NCBI RefSeq assembly: GCF_002902945.1
Contig: NZ_CP026104.1
Location: 310,001 to 374,000, forward strand
DNA from: Paraburkholderia caribensis
GTDB taxonomy: Bacteria > Pseudomonadota > Gammaproteobacteria > Burkholderiales > Burkholderiaceae
DNA length: 64,000 bases
Direction: 5' to 3'
Positions 8,547-16,854 of the stretch are shown one piece after another. Positions within the stretch are counted from its first letter, which is position 1, and each line of letters begins with the position of its first letter. Under the pieces are notes generated by a model that saw only the letters and a program-made list of their open reading frames with translations, did not search any database and was not told the origin of the DNA. The position numbers and the translations under genes were made by a program.

Positions 8547-8693
8547 CTACCATGGGCGTCCCTTGATGGAGTGCAACAGTCGTTCGCTGGGGATATAGAA
8601 GAGCCACCCCATTGCTGGAGCGGCGTAGAAGTTCGTCATTGTGCCGAGAGCGGTTGACGAACCGGAGAGAAAGTTGTTCTTGCCACTAACGCG
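8547..8693 (-). pseudogene. Possible C-terminal remnant of an unidentified membrane protein gene
   Basis: A 48-codon minus-strand frame, bounded by a stop on its 5' side, reads like real protein: SGSSTALGTMTNFYAAPAMG, then WLFYIPSERLLHSIKGRPW and TAG. The hydrophobic aromatic stretch suggests a membrane-associated tail. No start codon fits a whole gene, and the family is not recognised. It abuts the right end of the IS1182 remnant, which suggests it was cut by that insertion. Confidence 0.3.
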
Positions 8694-8781
8694 CTAGCGG
8701 CTGTCGCGAAGTCGTTTCGGGCGTATCAGCGAAGCGCGGTAATGCGCCCCGCCTACTTCGAGCACGATGATAGGTGGGCGA

Positions 8782-9504
8782 TCAGAACGCCGCCTTTCCC
8801 ACCGACGCGCCACCGTCAACGAATAACGTTTGTCCAGTGATAAAGCCCGCATCGTCGGACAGAAAGAATGCTAAAGCCGCGGCCAATTCCTCAGGCTTGC
8901 CAAACCGCTTCATCGGTACGAGCGAAAGAAACCGCTGCTCCGCTTCGCTGCCCATGGGCGTGTTCTGCCGGAACAGTTCGGTTTCGGTGGGCCCAGGCGC
9001 GACGGAGTTGACAGTGATGCCCGTCTGCGCAAGCTCGAGCGCCCACGTGCGCGTAAAGCTCATCATCGCGGCTTTCGCCGCAGCGTAGGCCGTGCGGTTG
9101 GCCACGCCAAGAACGACAAGGCTGGAGAGATTGACGATTCGCCCCCACCCTCGATTCCGCATGCCGGGCAGCAGGGCTTGTACTGTCTGCACGGCAGAAG
9201 TGAGGTTATGACGGAAGGACGCTTCGAGATCGTCGAGATCGATCGCTTCAACGCCGGCGAGCCGGACAAACCCCGCGTTATTGACGACGCCATCGAAGGC
9301 GTAGCGCTCGGCCAGCCCCGCGAGCGCACGCGCGGTCGCATTTCGATCCGTCAGATCGACTGAAACCAGTGTGCCGGGAAAACTTGAATCGTCGGCGCCG
9401 CGTGCGAGACCGACGACCTGGTGGCCGTCGGCGGCGAGCCGGTTCGACAACGCCCGCCCGATACCCTTGCTGGCGCCCGTTACCAAGAATGTACGTTTGA
9501 ACAT
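8782..9504 (-). CDS. SDR-family oxidoreductase
   Basis: This 240-residue classical short-chain dehydrogenase has TGASKGIG at residues 9-16, NNAG at 75-78, Ser127 or Ser128, Tyr140 and Lys144 (YAAAK), and the C-terminal LSDDAGFITGQTLFVDGG. It resembles 3-oxoacyl-ACP-reductase-type SDRs of about 240 residues, but its substrate is open. It lies 52 bp downstream of the HD-domain gene on the same strand and is likely transcribed with it, away from the MocR regulator at 10397. Confidence 0.92.
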   Translation of the reverse strand: MFKRTFLVTGASKGIGRALSNRLAADGHQVVGLARGADDSSFPGTLVSVDLTDRNATARALAGLAERYAFDGVVNNAGFVRLAGVEAIDLDDLEASFRHNLTSAVQTVQALLPGMRNRGWGRIVNLSSLVVLGVANRTAYAAAKAAMMSFTRTWALELAQTGITVNSVAPGPTETELFRQNTPMGSEAEQRFLSLVPMKRFGKPEELAAALAFFLSDDAGFITGQTLFVDGGASVGKAAF

Positions 9505-9556
9505 CGGAAAATCCTGAAAGGCATAAGAGAGCTGGGCTGTATCGTCCGCAAGGACG

Positions 9557-10216
9557 TTAGCCCCAACGGGAATTCAAGATGATGCTGCACAAGTTCACAC
9601 GCTCGAAGCCTAGGTCCTTGTACGCCAGAAAGTCGTCATTGAAGGTGCCGAATGTAGTGCCCGGGCGATGCTTCATGCCGTCGTAGAAGGCATCGATCAT
9701 CCTGTCGGCGAAATTAGCGCCGCGCGGAAAGCCTGCAATCACCGCCGCGCGCTGTTCCTCAGTAAAGTCATCGAAGCCTCGTCCCGCTACGTCCATCCCC
9801 GCTCCGGCTTGCACCAGCGCGATTTCACCGTGCATGTGCTCGGGAATGCCCGGCGTCGTATGGAGCGCGACAGCGGTCCACAGTTTCGCTATGTCAGCCT
9901 CGTCAACATGATGGCTGCGCAGAAAATCGCGCGCGGCGTTGGCGCCGTCTACCTCGAAACGCAGTTCGCTTTCGCGATAGGCCGACGTCAAACCGATATC
10001 GTGGAACATAGACGCAACGTAGAGCAGTTCCGGGTCGAAGGAGACGCCGTTCCGTTTTCCCAGCAGTGCACCCCATAGGTAGACGCGCGTCGAGTGATTG
10101 AACAGCAGTTCGCTCTCGGTGTCGCGAATGAGTTGCGCGACCTCCCGCGCGAGCTGGCTGTCGGGAATGACGACGCCGGGCATGTCGTTCGCCGGCGTTG
10201 TTTTATCGTGCTTCAT
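9557..10216 (-). CDS. HD-domain hydrolase (cyanamide-hydratase-like), cytoplasmic paralogue
   Basis: This 219-residue HD-superfamily metal-dependent hydrolase has FNHSTRVYLWG (His41), MFHDIGLT (His72-Asp73), FEVDGANAARDFLRSH and VALHTTPGIP, the order seen in cyanamide-hydratase-like HD proteins. The ATG at 10216 is preferred over the upstream frame because GAGGAA lies just before it. It is divergent from the MocR regulator (180 bp gap) and upstream of the SDR. A second paralogue with a signal peptide lies at 13316. The natural substrate is unknown. Confidence 0.85.
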   Translation of the reverse strand: MKHDKTTPANDMPGVVIPDSQLAREVAQLIRDTESELLFNHSTRVYLWGALLGKRNGVSFDPELLYVASMFHDIGLTSAYRESELRFEVDGANAARDFLRSHHVDEADIAKLWTAVALHTTPGIPEHMHGEIALVQAGAGMDVAGRGFDDFTEEQRAAVIAGFPRGANFADRMIDAFYDGMKHRPGTTFGTFNDDFLAYKDLGFERVNLCSIILNSRWG

Positions 10217-10396
10217 TGGGTTCCTCAAGCTGGAGATAGCGTGCGGTTTCCGCGACACGCCTGACTTCCGGACCGTGCCGCGTGGTCCGCTGATCCCGCA
10301 TGGCATTGTCTGGCGGCGCTACTCCGGGAAAGTTACGCTTCCCTTGAGTCATGCAAAAGACCCAAGATCGAACAATCCGAATGTACTATCGCGTCC

Positions 10397-11806
10397 ATGA
10401 CAAAGCTTTCTATCGGCCTCGATCGCGCCGGACGCATCTCTCTATCAGCGCAAATTTACGGCTCGATTCGAGATGCGATCGAGTCGGGCCAGCTTGCCGC
10501 CGGCGCGCGGCTGCCCTCCTGGTCGGATCTGGCCGCCCAGCTCGGCGTGGCCCGGGGCACCGTGCGGGCCGCCTATGAACGTCTGATCGACGAGCAGTTC
10601 GCGATCGGCCTGGGTGCGGCCGGCACCCGGGTAACCGAGCGGCCGTCGCCAACGACGACCGGATGGTCTCCCGAGACGCCGCCGCTGCCCGATCTCTTCT
10701 ACGACTTCAACGCAGCGCCTTTGGCGTTTCAAATGGGTGTGCCCTCCCAGGACGCCTTTCCGTTCAAGCTCTGGTCACGCATTCAGGCGCGCGCGGCGCG
10801 CCGGGCGGCAGCGGCTGCTGTAGGCTACCCCGATCCACGCGGCGAACCGGACTTGCGACAGGAGATCGCGGCGTATCTTGGTGTCTCACGCGGACTTCGA
10901 TGCAGTCCGTCCCAGGTCTTCGTCACGGCAGGTTTCTCCGGCGCGCTCAATCTCGCGATTCGTGCCCTGCGCGTGGAGGGTAGACAAGCCTGGATGGAAG
11001 ACCCCGGCTTTCCGCTCACGCGTACGGCGCTTGAGCTGGCGGGAATGACCGTGGCAGGCGTGCCGGTGGACGCGGATGGGCTCGATATCGACGCAGGCAT
11101 CCGGATCGCACCCAAAGCGGTCCTCGCGGTGGTGACACCGGGCCAGCAGGCCCCGCTTGGGATGACGATGTCTCTCGCTCGACGGATATCACTACTCGGC
11201 TGGGCCAGACAACACGAAGCCTGGATCGTTGAAGACGATTACCTCGGCGAGTTGCAGCTGAAAGGACGGGCCGCACCGGCACTGGCCTCGCTAGATCAGG
11301 ATGGACGGGTGCTGCACATCGGGACCTTCAGCAAGACGATCAGCCCGGCACTGCGCCTAGGGTTCCTCGTTGTCCCGACGGGCATGGCGCGGCACTTCGG
11401 CGACGTCGCGGCGTGCCTTTCGCCTGCCCCGGCCGCAGCCGTGCAGCACGCCGTGACCGAGTTCATGCACGAGGGACACTATCTTCGCCATCTGCGGCGA
11501 ATGAAACGTCTCTACGCTGCGCGGCAGGAAGCTCTCGTTCGTTGTCTCAAGGAGCAGGCCTCGGAATCGCTCAGAGTGCAGGCCGCCGCCGGCATGACCG
11601 TCGTGGCCGCGCTTTCCCAATCCGTATCGGATGTCGACGTCGCTTTGCGGGCGCGAGCTTTCGGGCTGGCCCCAGTTCCTCTCTCTCCTTGGTACACAGG
11701 CGATCCGGGGCAGCAGGGGCTGCTGCTCGGCGTGACGAATCTGAATGAAAAAACGCTGCCGGCCAACTGTTCCCGCCTGCTGGAACTCGCTCGCGGGCGC
11801 CACTGA
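10397..11806 (+). CDS. MocR-type regulator (GntR HTH fused to PLP aminotransferase fold)
   Basis: This 469-residue protein has an N-terminal winged helix of the GntR type (residues about 10-75; QIYGSIRDAIESGQLAAGARLPS, GVARGTVRAAYERL) followed by a fold-type-I aminotransferase domain (about 110-465) with YPDPRGEPDLRQEIA, VEDDYLGEL and GTFSKTISPALRLGF, whose lysine would bind pyridoxal phosphate. MocR proteins usually regulate genes for vitamin B6, amino-acid or amine metabolism and often act on a divergent neighbour, here the HD-SDR pair. It could also control the cupin-AhpD pair downstream. Confidence 0.93.
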   Translation: MTKLSIGLDRAGRISLSAQIYGSIRDAIESGQLAAGARLPSWSDLAAQLGVARGTVRAAYERLIDEQFAIGLGAAGTRVTERPSPTTTGWSPETPPLPDLFYDFNAAPLAFQMGVPSQDAFPFKLWSRIQARAARRAAAAAVGYPDPRGEPDLRQEIAAYLGVSRGLRCSPSQVFVTAGFSGALNLAIRALRVEGRQAWMEDPGFPLTRTALELAGMTVAGVPVDADGLDIDAGIRIAPKAVLAVVTPGQQAPLGMTMSLARRISLLGWARQHEAWIVEDDYLGELQLKGRAAPALASLDQDGRVLHIGTFSKTISPALRLGFLVVPTGMARHFGDVAACLSPAPAAAVQHAVTEFMHEGHYLRHLRRMKRLYAARQEALVRCLKEQASESLRVQAAAGMTVVAALSQSVSDVDVALRARAFGLAPVPLSPWYTGDPGQQGLLLGVTNLNEKTLPANCSRLLELARGRH

Positions 11807-11925
11807 CGGACCAACGACACCTACTTTGCCATCGCTTCTTGGTACAGCAAAAATGTTCATTCCTGGTGCTTTTGCGTGCCCGCATGCCACACGACAATGC
11901 GAAAGCACAAAGGAGCCCGACATCC

Positions 11926-12342
11926 ATGAACATTCAAACCATCGCAAGAGCCGCCTGCACAGCCATGGCCTTCGCCATCGCCGTGCCCGCCGCGGCGCAC
12001 GGTGCGGCTGAAACGGTCACACCAAACTTTCAGCATGCCATTCCCAACATTCCGGGCAAGTCGTTGACCGCCGTCGTCGTCGATTACGCACCGGGTGCCG
12101 CGTCTTCAGCGCACCGGCATGCGAACTCGGCCTTCATATATGCCTATGTCGTATCGGGCGAGATCGAGTCACAGGTCGATGACGGTCCGAAGCGTGTCTA
12201 CCATGCTGGCGAAAGCTTCTTCGAGGAGCCCGGCGCCGTTCACCGCATAAGCCGCAACGCGAGCGAAACAGAGCCTGCAAAGCTACTCGCCGTGTTCGTC
12301 GCGGACGCCAACGACAAAGTGCTGACCACCCCCATCAAGTAA
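11926..12342 (+). CDS. Secreted cupin-domain protein
   Basis: This 138-residue protein has a signal peptide (MNIQTIARAACTAMAFAIAVPAAAHG) and a single cupin barrel: HRHANSAFIYAYVVSGEIESQ is the first cupin motif and EEPGAVHRISRNAS the second, both with metal-ligand histidines. The start at 11926 is chosen because AGGAG precedes it and it gives a clean signal peptide. Periplasmic cupins of this type bind metals or small ligands; no enzyme activity can be assigned. It lies 24 bp before the AhpD-like gene. Confidence 0.88.
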   Translation: MNIQTIARAACTAMAFAIAVPAAAHGAAETVTPNFQHAIPNIPGKSLTAVVVDYAPGAASSAHRHANSAFIYAYVVSGEIESQVDDGPKRVYHAGESFFEEPGAVHRISRNASETEPAKLLAVFVADANDKVLTTPIK

Positions 12343-12366
12343 TCCACCACGTTAAGGAGTCACCTC

Positions 12367-12822
12367 ATGAGCAAGCGTCTCGACTACGCTCAGATTGCGC
12401 CTGCGGGCGTCAAAGCCCTTGGCGGCGTCTACGGCTACGTCATGCAGAGCGACCTGTCGCCGGTTCTCGTCGACCTGGTCTACCTGCGCGTCTCGCAGAT
12501 CAACAACTGCGCCTATTGCCTGGACATGCATACACGCGACCTGCTGAAAAAAGGTGTAAAGATCGAAAAACTGGCCTTGGTGCAGGCATGGCGCGAAGGG
12601 GGCGATCTCTTCGACCTCCGCGAGCGCGCCGCACTCGCGTGGGCCGAATCGGTCACGCTGGTGGCGCAGACCGGCGTGCCGGACGCGGCCTACGAGGTTG
12701 TCCGCGCCGTGTTCAATGAACGCGAACTGGTTGACCTGACCATCGCCATCAGTCTAATGAACACGTATAACCGTATGGCAATCAGCTTCCGGAACACGCC
12801 GCAGGCCGTGATGGAAACGTAA
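12367..12822 (+). CDS. AhpD-like carboxymuconolactone decarboxylase-family protein
   Basis: This 151-residue alpha-helical protein of the CMD/AhpD family has the redox motif NNCAYCLDMHTRDLLKKG, with CxxC and the following histidine as in AhpD-type peroxidase partners. Such proteins reduce peroxiredoxins or act in peroxide detoxification. AAGGAG lies 8 bp before the ATG. It is paired with the cupin gene, an arrangement common in Burkholderia. It may be regulated by the MocR protein upstream; this is inference. Confidence 0.92.
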   Translation: MSKRLDYAQIAPAGVKALGGVYGYVMQSDLSPVLVDLVYLRVSQINNCAYCLDMHTRDLLKKGVKIEKLALVQAWREGGDLFDLRERAALAWAESVTLVAQTGVPDAAYEVVRAVFNERELVDLTIAISLMNTYNRMAISFRNTPQAVMET

Positions 12823-13315
12823 AGACATTCCGGGCTTTCACACCGAAAGCGCCTGGACTTCGACATAAGCACGCACGATTCTGTTACGTAATAATGCAGC
12901 CGCTTTGGATAGGCGCGGCGCGATTGCATGTCTAAAAATAATCACAGTCGTTCAACTGGTTGACCAGAGGCGTCGAGGTTGAAGTGCTCGGACGTGCATA
13001 AAGCGAGTTCACCGAAGACCAGCGCATGCTGGTGGAAGTGCTCCGCGTTCCTGAAGGGGATCCCCAAGGAACAAATCGCCGATGCGTTCAACGATGGGAA
13101 TGAGCATCGACTCCAGTCGACCTTCAGCACGGTGAACGACCACTCACGATGACCTTGTAGTTGTCAGGATCCCATGCATCAACGCGTGTGCTGTCCACTC
13201 GACGGTCATCCGCAATGGTCTTGGCGGAAGTCGAATAGTTGTGGGGAAATGTCATAGCTATCTCTCGCCGGACGGGACGGCGGCAGAAGTCTGCATGTTG
13301 AAAAGGAATTGGACT
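12823..13315. other. Intergenic region with decayed coding traces
   Basis: About 490 bp. On the plus strand, TEDQRMLVEVL (about 13017-13050) and, in a shifted frame, GIPKEQIADAFN (about 13058-13095) together resemble one helix-turn-helix segment broken by a frameshift. On the minus strand, 13124-13255 is a 43-codon frame ending STRVDAWDPDNYKVIVSGRS that looks protein-like but is not recognised. A weak GCTTTC/GAAAGC hairpin lies at 12834-12850, after the AhpD gene. Confidence 0.35.
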
Positions 13316-14089
13316 ATGAAGATCGCTCGCTTTGTGAGTATGGCTTGCGGCGTGCTTCTAATTTTGGTGCTCGGTTTCGTTCAAACGTCGAGCTTGCGTG
13401 CCGCTGGACGAGCGCCTGCGCCGCACCATCAAAGTTCGGACACGGCCGATAGAACGCCCAACATAGCAATCCCTGACAGCAAATTGGCACGCGACGCTGC
13501 CCGATACATACGTGATTCGGAGGGGGAGTTCCTTTTCGAGCATTCGACGCGGGTTTATTGTTGGGCAGCCTTAACTGCGCAACGAAATGGCCTTCCCTAC
13601 GACCCGGAACTTTTGTACGTCGCGGCAATGTTCCATGATTATGGCTTGACTGAGAATTACGCTCAGAGCCATCTGCGATACGAGGTCGATGGTGCGAACG
13701 CCGCTCGCCAATTCCTGCGAAGCCACGGCGTGTCGGAAGCCGCGAGCGAGCAAGTCTGGCTTGCGATTGCGCTGCATACAACGAACGGTATCCCTGCTCA
13801 GGTTTCACCGCTGGCAGCACTCGTTGCTCAGGGAGCGAACATGGATCTGGTTGGCGTCGGCTACGACGATTTCACCGCCGAGCAGCGAGACGCCATTGAG
13901 ATGGCATACCCTCACCCGCAAGACTTTGCCGAAGTCTTCATGCGTACCCTTTACGACAGCCTCAAACATCGGCCTGAAACCACTCAGGGCACCGGCTTGG
14001 CGGATGTAATGGCCTATGAGGATCCCCACTTCGTCCGTAGAGACTTCAGCGCTCTGATGCGCAACTCTCCTTGGGCTGCAAGAAGATGA
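13316..14089 (+). CDS. Exported HD-domain hydrolase paralogue
   Basis: This 257-residue protein resembles the HD protein at 9557-10216 along its catalytic part: FEHSTRVYCWAAL, MFHDYGLT (the HD pair), YEVDGANAARQFLRSHGV and IALHTTNGIP. It carries an extra N-terminus of about 45 residues beginning MKIARFVSMACGVLLILVLG, a hydrophobic signal or anchor segment. AAGGA lies upstream of this ATG, so 13316 is favoured over the frame opening at 13241. A periplasmic HD-type hydrolase is unusual. It stands alone, convergent with the LysR gene at 14632. Confidence 0.82.
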   Translation: MKIARFVSMACGVLLILVLGFVQTSSLRAAGRAPAPHHQSSDTADRTPNIAIPDSKLARDAARYIRDSEGEFLFEHSTRVYCWAALTAQRNGLPYDPELLYVAAMFHDYGLTENYAQSHLRYEVDGANAARQFLRSHGVSEAASEQVWLAIALHTTNGIPAQVSPLAALVAQGANMDLVGVGYDDFTAEQRDAIEMAYPHPQDFAEVFMRTLYDSLKHRPETTQGTGLADVMAYEDPHFVRRDFSALMRNSPWAARR

Positions 14090-14631
14090 GCATTCAACTC
14101 GGGGATACCGGCTCGGCTGCATCTCACCCATGGCCCGACGCTTTCGCTCTTCGTTGTCCTAAGGCGCCGTTGACCGCTGGACGCTAAAACCGATGTCTCA
14201 GGCCCGGATGGCGACGCCTATGCGTCGCTTCCGCTGGTGAGCAACGACCGACGCGGCGAGCAGCTCAGAACGCAGGCCCTGACAGAAGCCTTGGGGAGCA
14301 GCGACGCGTAGGCGCTTTCACGATCGGATGTAGGGGACATGGGAACATACTACGGTAAGCCGACCACACACAAAGGTAGCGTGCAGTTGTCGGGAATCTG
14401 GAATACAACGGCCGTTGGGGTGTCAACTCCGGAGCATCGCTGACTGTCTGAAATTGGCCGCATACGGTCCGACGGTGAGCCGACCACAGATGCTGCCGTC
14501 GGCCCGACTGCATCCGACAGAAGTCCCCACTTCGGTCAATCAAATTTCTTCAAAGCGGTCATTCACTTGCGGTGGTGTGAGATGAGCTTACCGTCCGAGC
14601 GAGAACGAGCCGAAGCCGCGACTGTCAACGA
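14090..14631. other. Intergenic region, nothing recognisable
   Basis: About 540 bp lie between two convergent genes. Several GGCCGAnnn-like and GCCGACCACA-like short motifs recur (for example near 14360 and 14480), but no complete gene, RNA or clear hairpin could be supported. Confidence 0.35.
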
Positions 14632-15516
14632 CTACACCAATCGCAGACTCCACAGGACGTCCAGTACGTGTTGGGTGGAGCGTTCAACATACCCCGCACG
14701 ATGTGCGATGCCGAGCCTACGCCATAACGCCGGGCGCAGCGGACGCATGACGATGCGCTTGTCCGGCAATGGCGTGGTGGCCTCGTGGGGCAGCAGCGCC
14801 GCGCCGTAACCCGCCGCGACCAGACTCTTGATCGCGTCGTTGTAGTTGAGTTGAATGCGTGGGGCGGGATGGTGTCCGCCGGCCGCGAACCACTCCGCAG
14901 TCTGACGCGAGAGGCGCGTGGTCGCGTCATTGAGAATCAGAGGCTGGGCGGCTAGCCATTCCGGCGTGACGCGGGCCGGGCTTTTCCAATGCGCCGGCAC
15001 GAACGCCATCACGGGGTCGCGGCGCCAGGGCTTTATCACCAGTCCGGCCACCGCCGGCTGAGGCAGTGCAACCAGCCCGATGTCCACCGTTCCGTCCGTC
15101 AATCGGGACAGCGTTTCCTGCGAAGTGAGGACCGCAATCTGAATGTCGATTGCGGGATGCTGCTGGCGCAGCACCTCGAGCGCCTGCGGCAGCAGGTGCG
15201 CGATCGCTCCAGTAGACGCACCGAGCCGGGCGCGGCCTTCGAGGCCCTCCACCTGTCGTTGAATATCGTCCAGCGCCCGCCCCGCATCGGCCAGCAGTCG
15301 ACGTCCACGCTCGACCAGTAGCTCTCCGATCGCCGACGGCCTTATCTGTCCGCGTTTTCGCGACAGTAGGGGTGCCCCAATGCGGTGTTCCAGTTCAGCA
15401 ATGTGGAGACTGACGGTGGGTGGCGCAAGGTGCAATGCGCGCGCCGCTTCGGCGAACGAGCCATGGTCGGCAATGGCGACCAGCGTGCGCAGACGGTCCA
15501 AGCTGATTTCTCGCAT
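14632..15516 (-). CDS. LysR-family transcriptional regulator
   Basis: This 294-residue regulator has an N-terminal winged HTH (LRTLVAIADHGSFAEAARALHLAPPTVSLHIAELE, residues 9-43) and a substrate-binding domain from about 90. It reads divergently from argC with 127 bp between the starts, so it probably controls argC and possibly itself. A T-N11-A dyad lies in the gap (15528-15542). The ligand is unknown; an amino-acid-related effector would fit argC and valS. Confidence 0.93.
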   Translation of the reverse strand: MREISLDRLRTLVAIADHGSFAEAARALHLAPPTVSLHIAELEHRIGAPLLSRKRGQIRPSAIGELLVERGRRLLADAGRALDDIQRQVEGLEGRARLGASTGAIAHLLPQALEVLRQQHPAIDIQIAVLTSQETLSRLTDGTVDIGLVALPQPAVAGLVIKPWRRDPVMAFVPAHWKSPARVTPEWLAAQPLILNDATTRLSRQTAEWFAAGGHHPAPRIQLNYNDAIKSLVAAGYGAALLPHEATTPLPDKRIVMRPLRPALWRRLGIAHRAGYVERSTQHVLDVLWSLRLV

Positions 15517-15527
15517 TCCGGATTGGG

Positions 15528-15542
15528 TTCAGCGAAACTGAA
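15528..15542. promoter_or_regulatory. Candidate LysR operator between LysR and argC
   Basis: TTCAG-CGAAA-CTGAA is a perfect 5-bp dyad containing a T-N11-A LysR box, 12 bp upstream of the LysR start in a divergent gap. Confidence 0.45.
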
Positions 15543-15643
15543 TGTCAAGGTTGTGAAATTCAACTTTCTCTATTCTACTGATCGATGGAAGATTGGGGCT
15601 CCTTCGACGTGTTACCGCATTTAGTCATCGGAGTTTTTCTCGC

Positions 15644-16573
15644 ATGAGCTCCCCCCTGATTTTCATCGACGGCGACCAAGGCACTACCGGGTTGCAAATC
15701 CACGAACGGCTGCGCGGCCGGGCTGACCTCAACGTGTTCGCGCTCGCCGCGTCGGAACGCAAAGACCCACGGCGTCGTGCGCAAGCCATCAATGACTGCG
15801 ACATCGCCATCCTCTGTTTGCCCGATGCCGCCGCACGCGAGGCGGTGAGCGCAATCGTCAATCCCTCCGTCAGGGTCATCGACGCAAGTTCCGCCTACCG
15901 CACACATCCGGAATGGACATATGGCTTCCCGGAAATGGCACCGGGCCAAGCCGCGCGCATCGCGAACGCGCGACGGGTCACCAATCCCGGATGCTATCCC
16001 ACCGGCGCGATTGGTCTGTTGCGTCCCCTGGTGCAAGCCGGGCTGGTCCCAGCCAGCTACCCAATCAGCATTCATGCGGTTTCCGGCTACTCCGGACGCG
16101 GGCGTGCCGGCGTTGAAGCGTATGAGGGGGCGGATGCCGTCAACGCGCCGGCATTACAGGTCTATGGCCTGGAGCTCGCGCACAAGCACCCCCCGGAAAT
16201 CCAGCAGCATGTTGGGCTTGCGCAGCGTCCCATCTTCGTTCCGGCGTATGGCGCGTTCCGCCAGGGTATCGTATTGACGGTGCCGCTCGCGTTGAGGCTG
16301 CTAGCCCCCGGCGCGGAGGGCGCCACGCTCCACGCATGCCTGGCCCGCCACTACGCCGGGGCGGCTCATGTACACGTGCTGCCTTTGCACGAATCGCGCG
16401 TTTTAACGCATCTGGATCCGCAACTACTGAACGGTACGAGCGACATGCAATTAAGCGTATTTCCTAACTTGGAGCACGGGCACGTCCTGCTATCCGCGGT
16501 TTTCGACAATCTCGGCAAAGGCGCGTCCGGCGCCGCGGTTCAGAATCTGAACCTGATGCTCAAAAAGCAATAG
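15644..16573 (+). CDS. argC: N-acetyl-gamma-glutamyl-phosphate reductase, short (type 2) form
   Basis: This 309-residue enzyme reduces N-acetylglutamyl phosphate to the semialdehyde in arginine synthesis. The Rossmann start IFIDGDQGTTGLQIHERL, the SSAYR segment and the catalytic cysteine in TNPGCYPTGA (Cys117) match the roughly 310-residue type-2 ArgC. The ATG at 15644 has GGAG about 10 bp upstream and skips a weak upstream extension. No other arg genes are nearby. Pairing with a divergent LysR and a second valS makes this look like an accessory rather than a housekeeping copy. Confidence 0.92.
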   Translation: MSSPLIFIDGDQGTTGLQIHERLRGRADLNVFALAASERKDPRRRAQAINDCDIAILCLPDAAAREAVSAIVNPSVRVIDASSAYRTHPEWTYGFPEMAPGQAARIANARRVTNPGCYPTGAIGLLRPLVQAGLVPASYPISIHAVSGYSGRGRAGVEAYEGADAVNAPALQVYGLELAHKHPPEIQQHVGLAQRPIFVPAYGAFRQGIVLTVPLALRLLAPGAEGATLHACLARHYAGAAHVHVLPLHESRVLTHLDPQLLNGTSDMQLSVFPNLEHGHVLLSAVFDNLGKGASGAAVQNLNLMLKKQ

Positions 16574-16812
16574 TGGCCGATGGCGCGAACTAACGGTTGT
16601 CCGCACCTATATGCCATGTGAGCAATCTGGTCGTGGTCGCCCAATGTCCCATGGTGGCCGTACACGGCCCGACGCCGAGTCTTAGGCGCCGCCGGTCGCC
16701 GACTCGCCTGCATTCGTCAGTAGTCGACCCGGAGCTGTCTTAGAATTTTCTCGAAAACAGTCGTTCAAAACCTCTGGTTCGTCGGGATGTGAGTGGCTCC
16801 GTGGCCAGCACA

Positions 16813-16850
16813 CGTCTTGCGACCGGATCATGCCACCCGGTCGCAAGACG
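16813..16850 (-). terminator. Strong hairpin directly after valS
   Basis: A perfect 14-bp inverted repeat (CGTCTTGCGACCGG and its complement) with a 10-base loop lies 4 bp past the valS stop. There is no long T run after it on the minus strand, so it may be a terminator or an mRNA-stabilising 3' stem. Confidence 0.7.
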
Positions 16851-16854
16851 CTGC

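Noticed and set aside
12942..13130. 62-codon minus-strand frame
   Set aside because: No ribosome site or family likeness; plus-strand traces in the same bases look more like a decayed helix-turn-helix gene.
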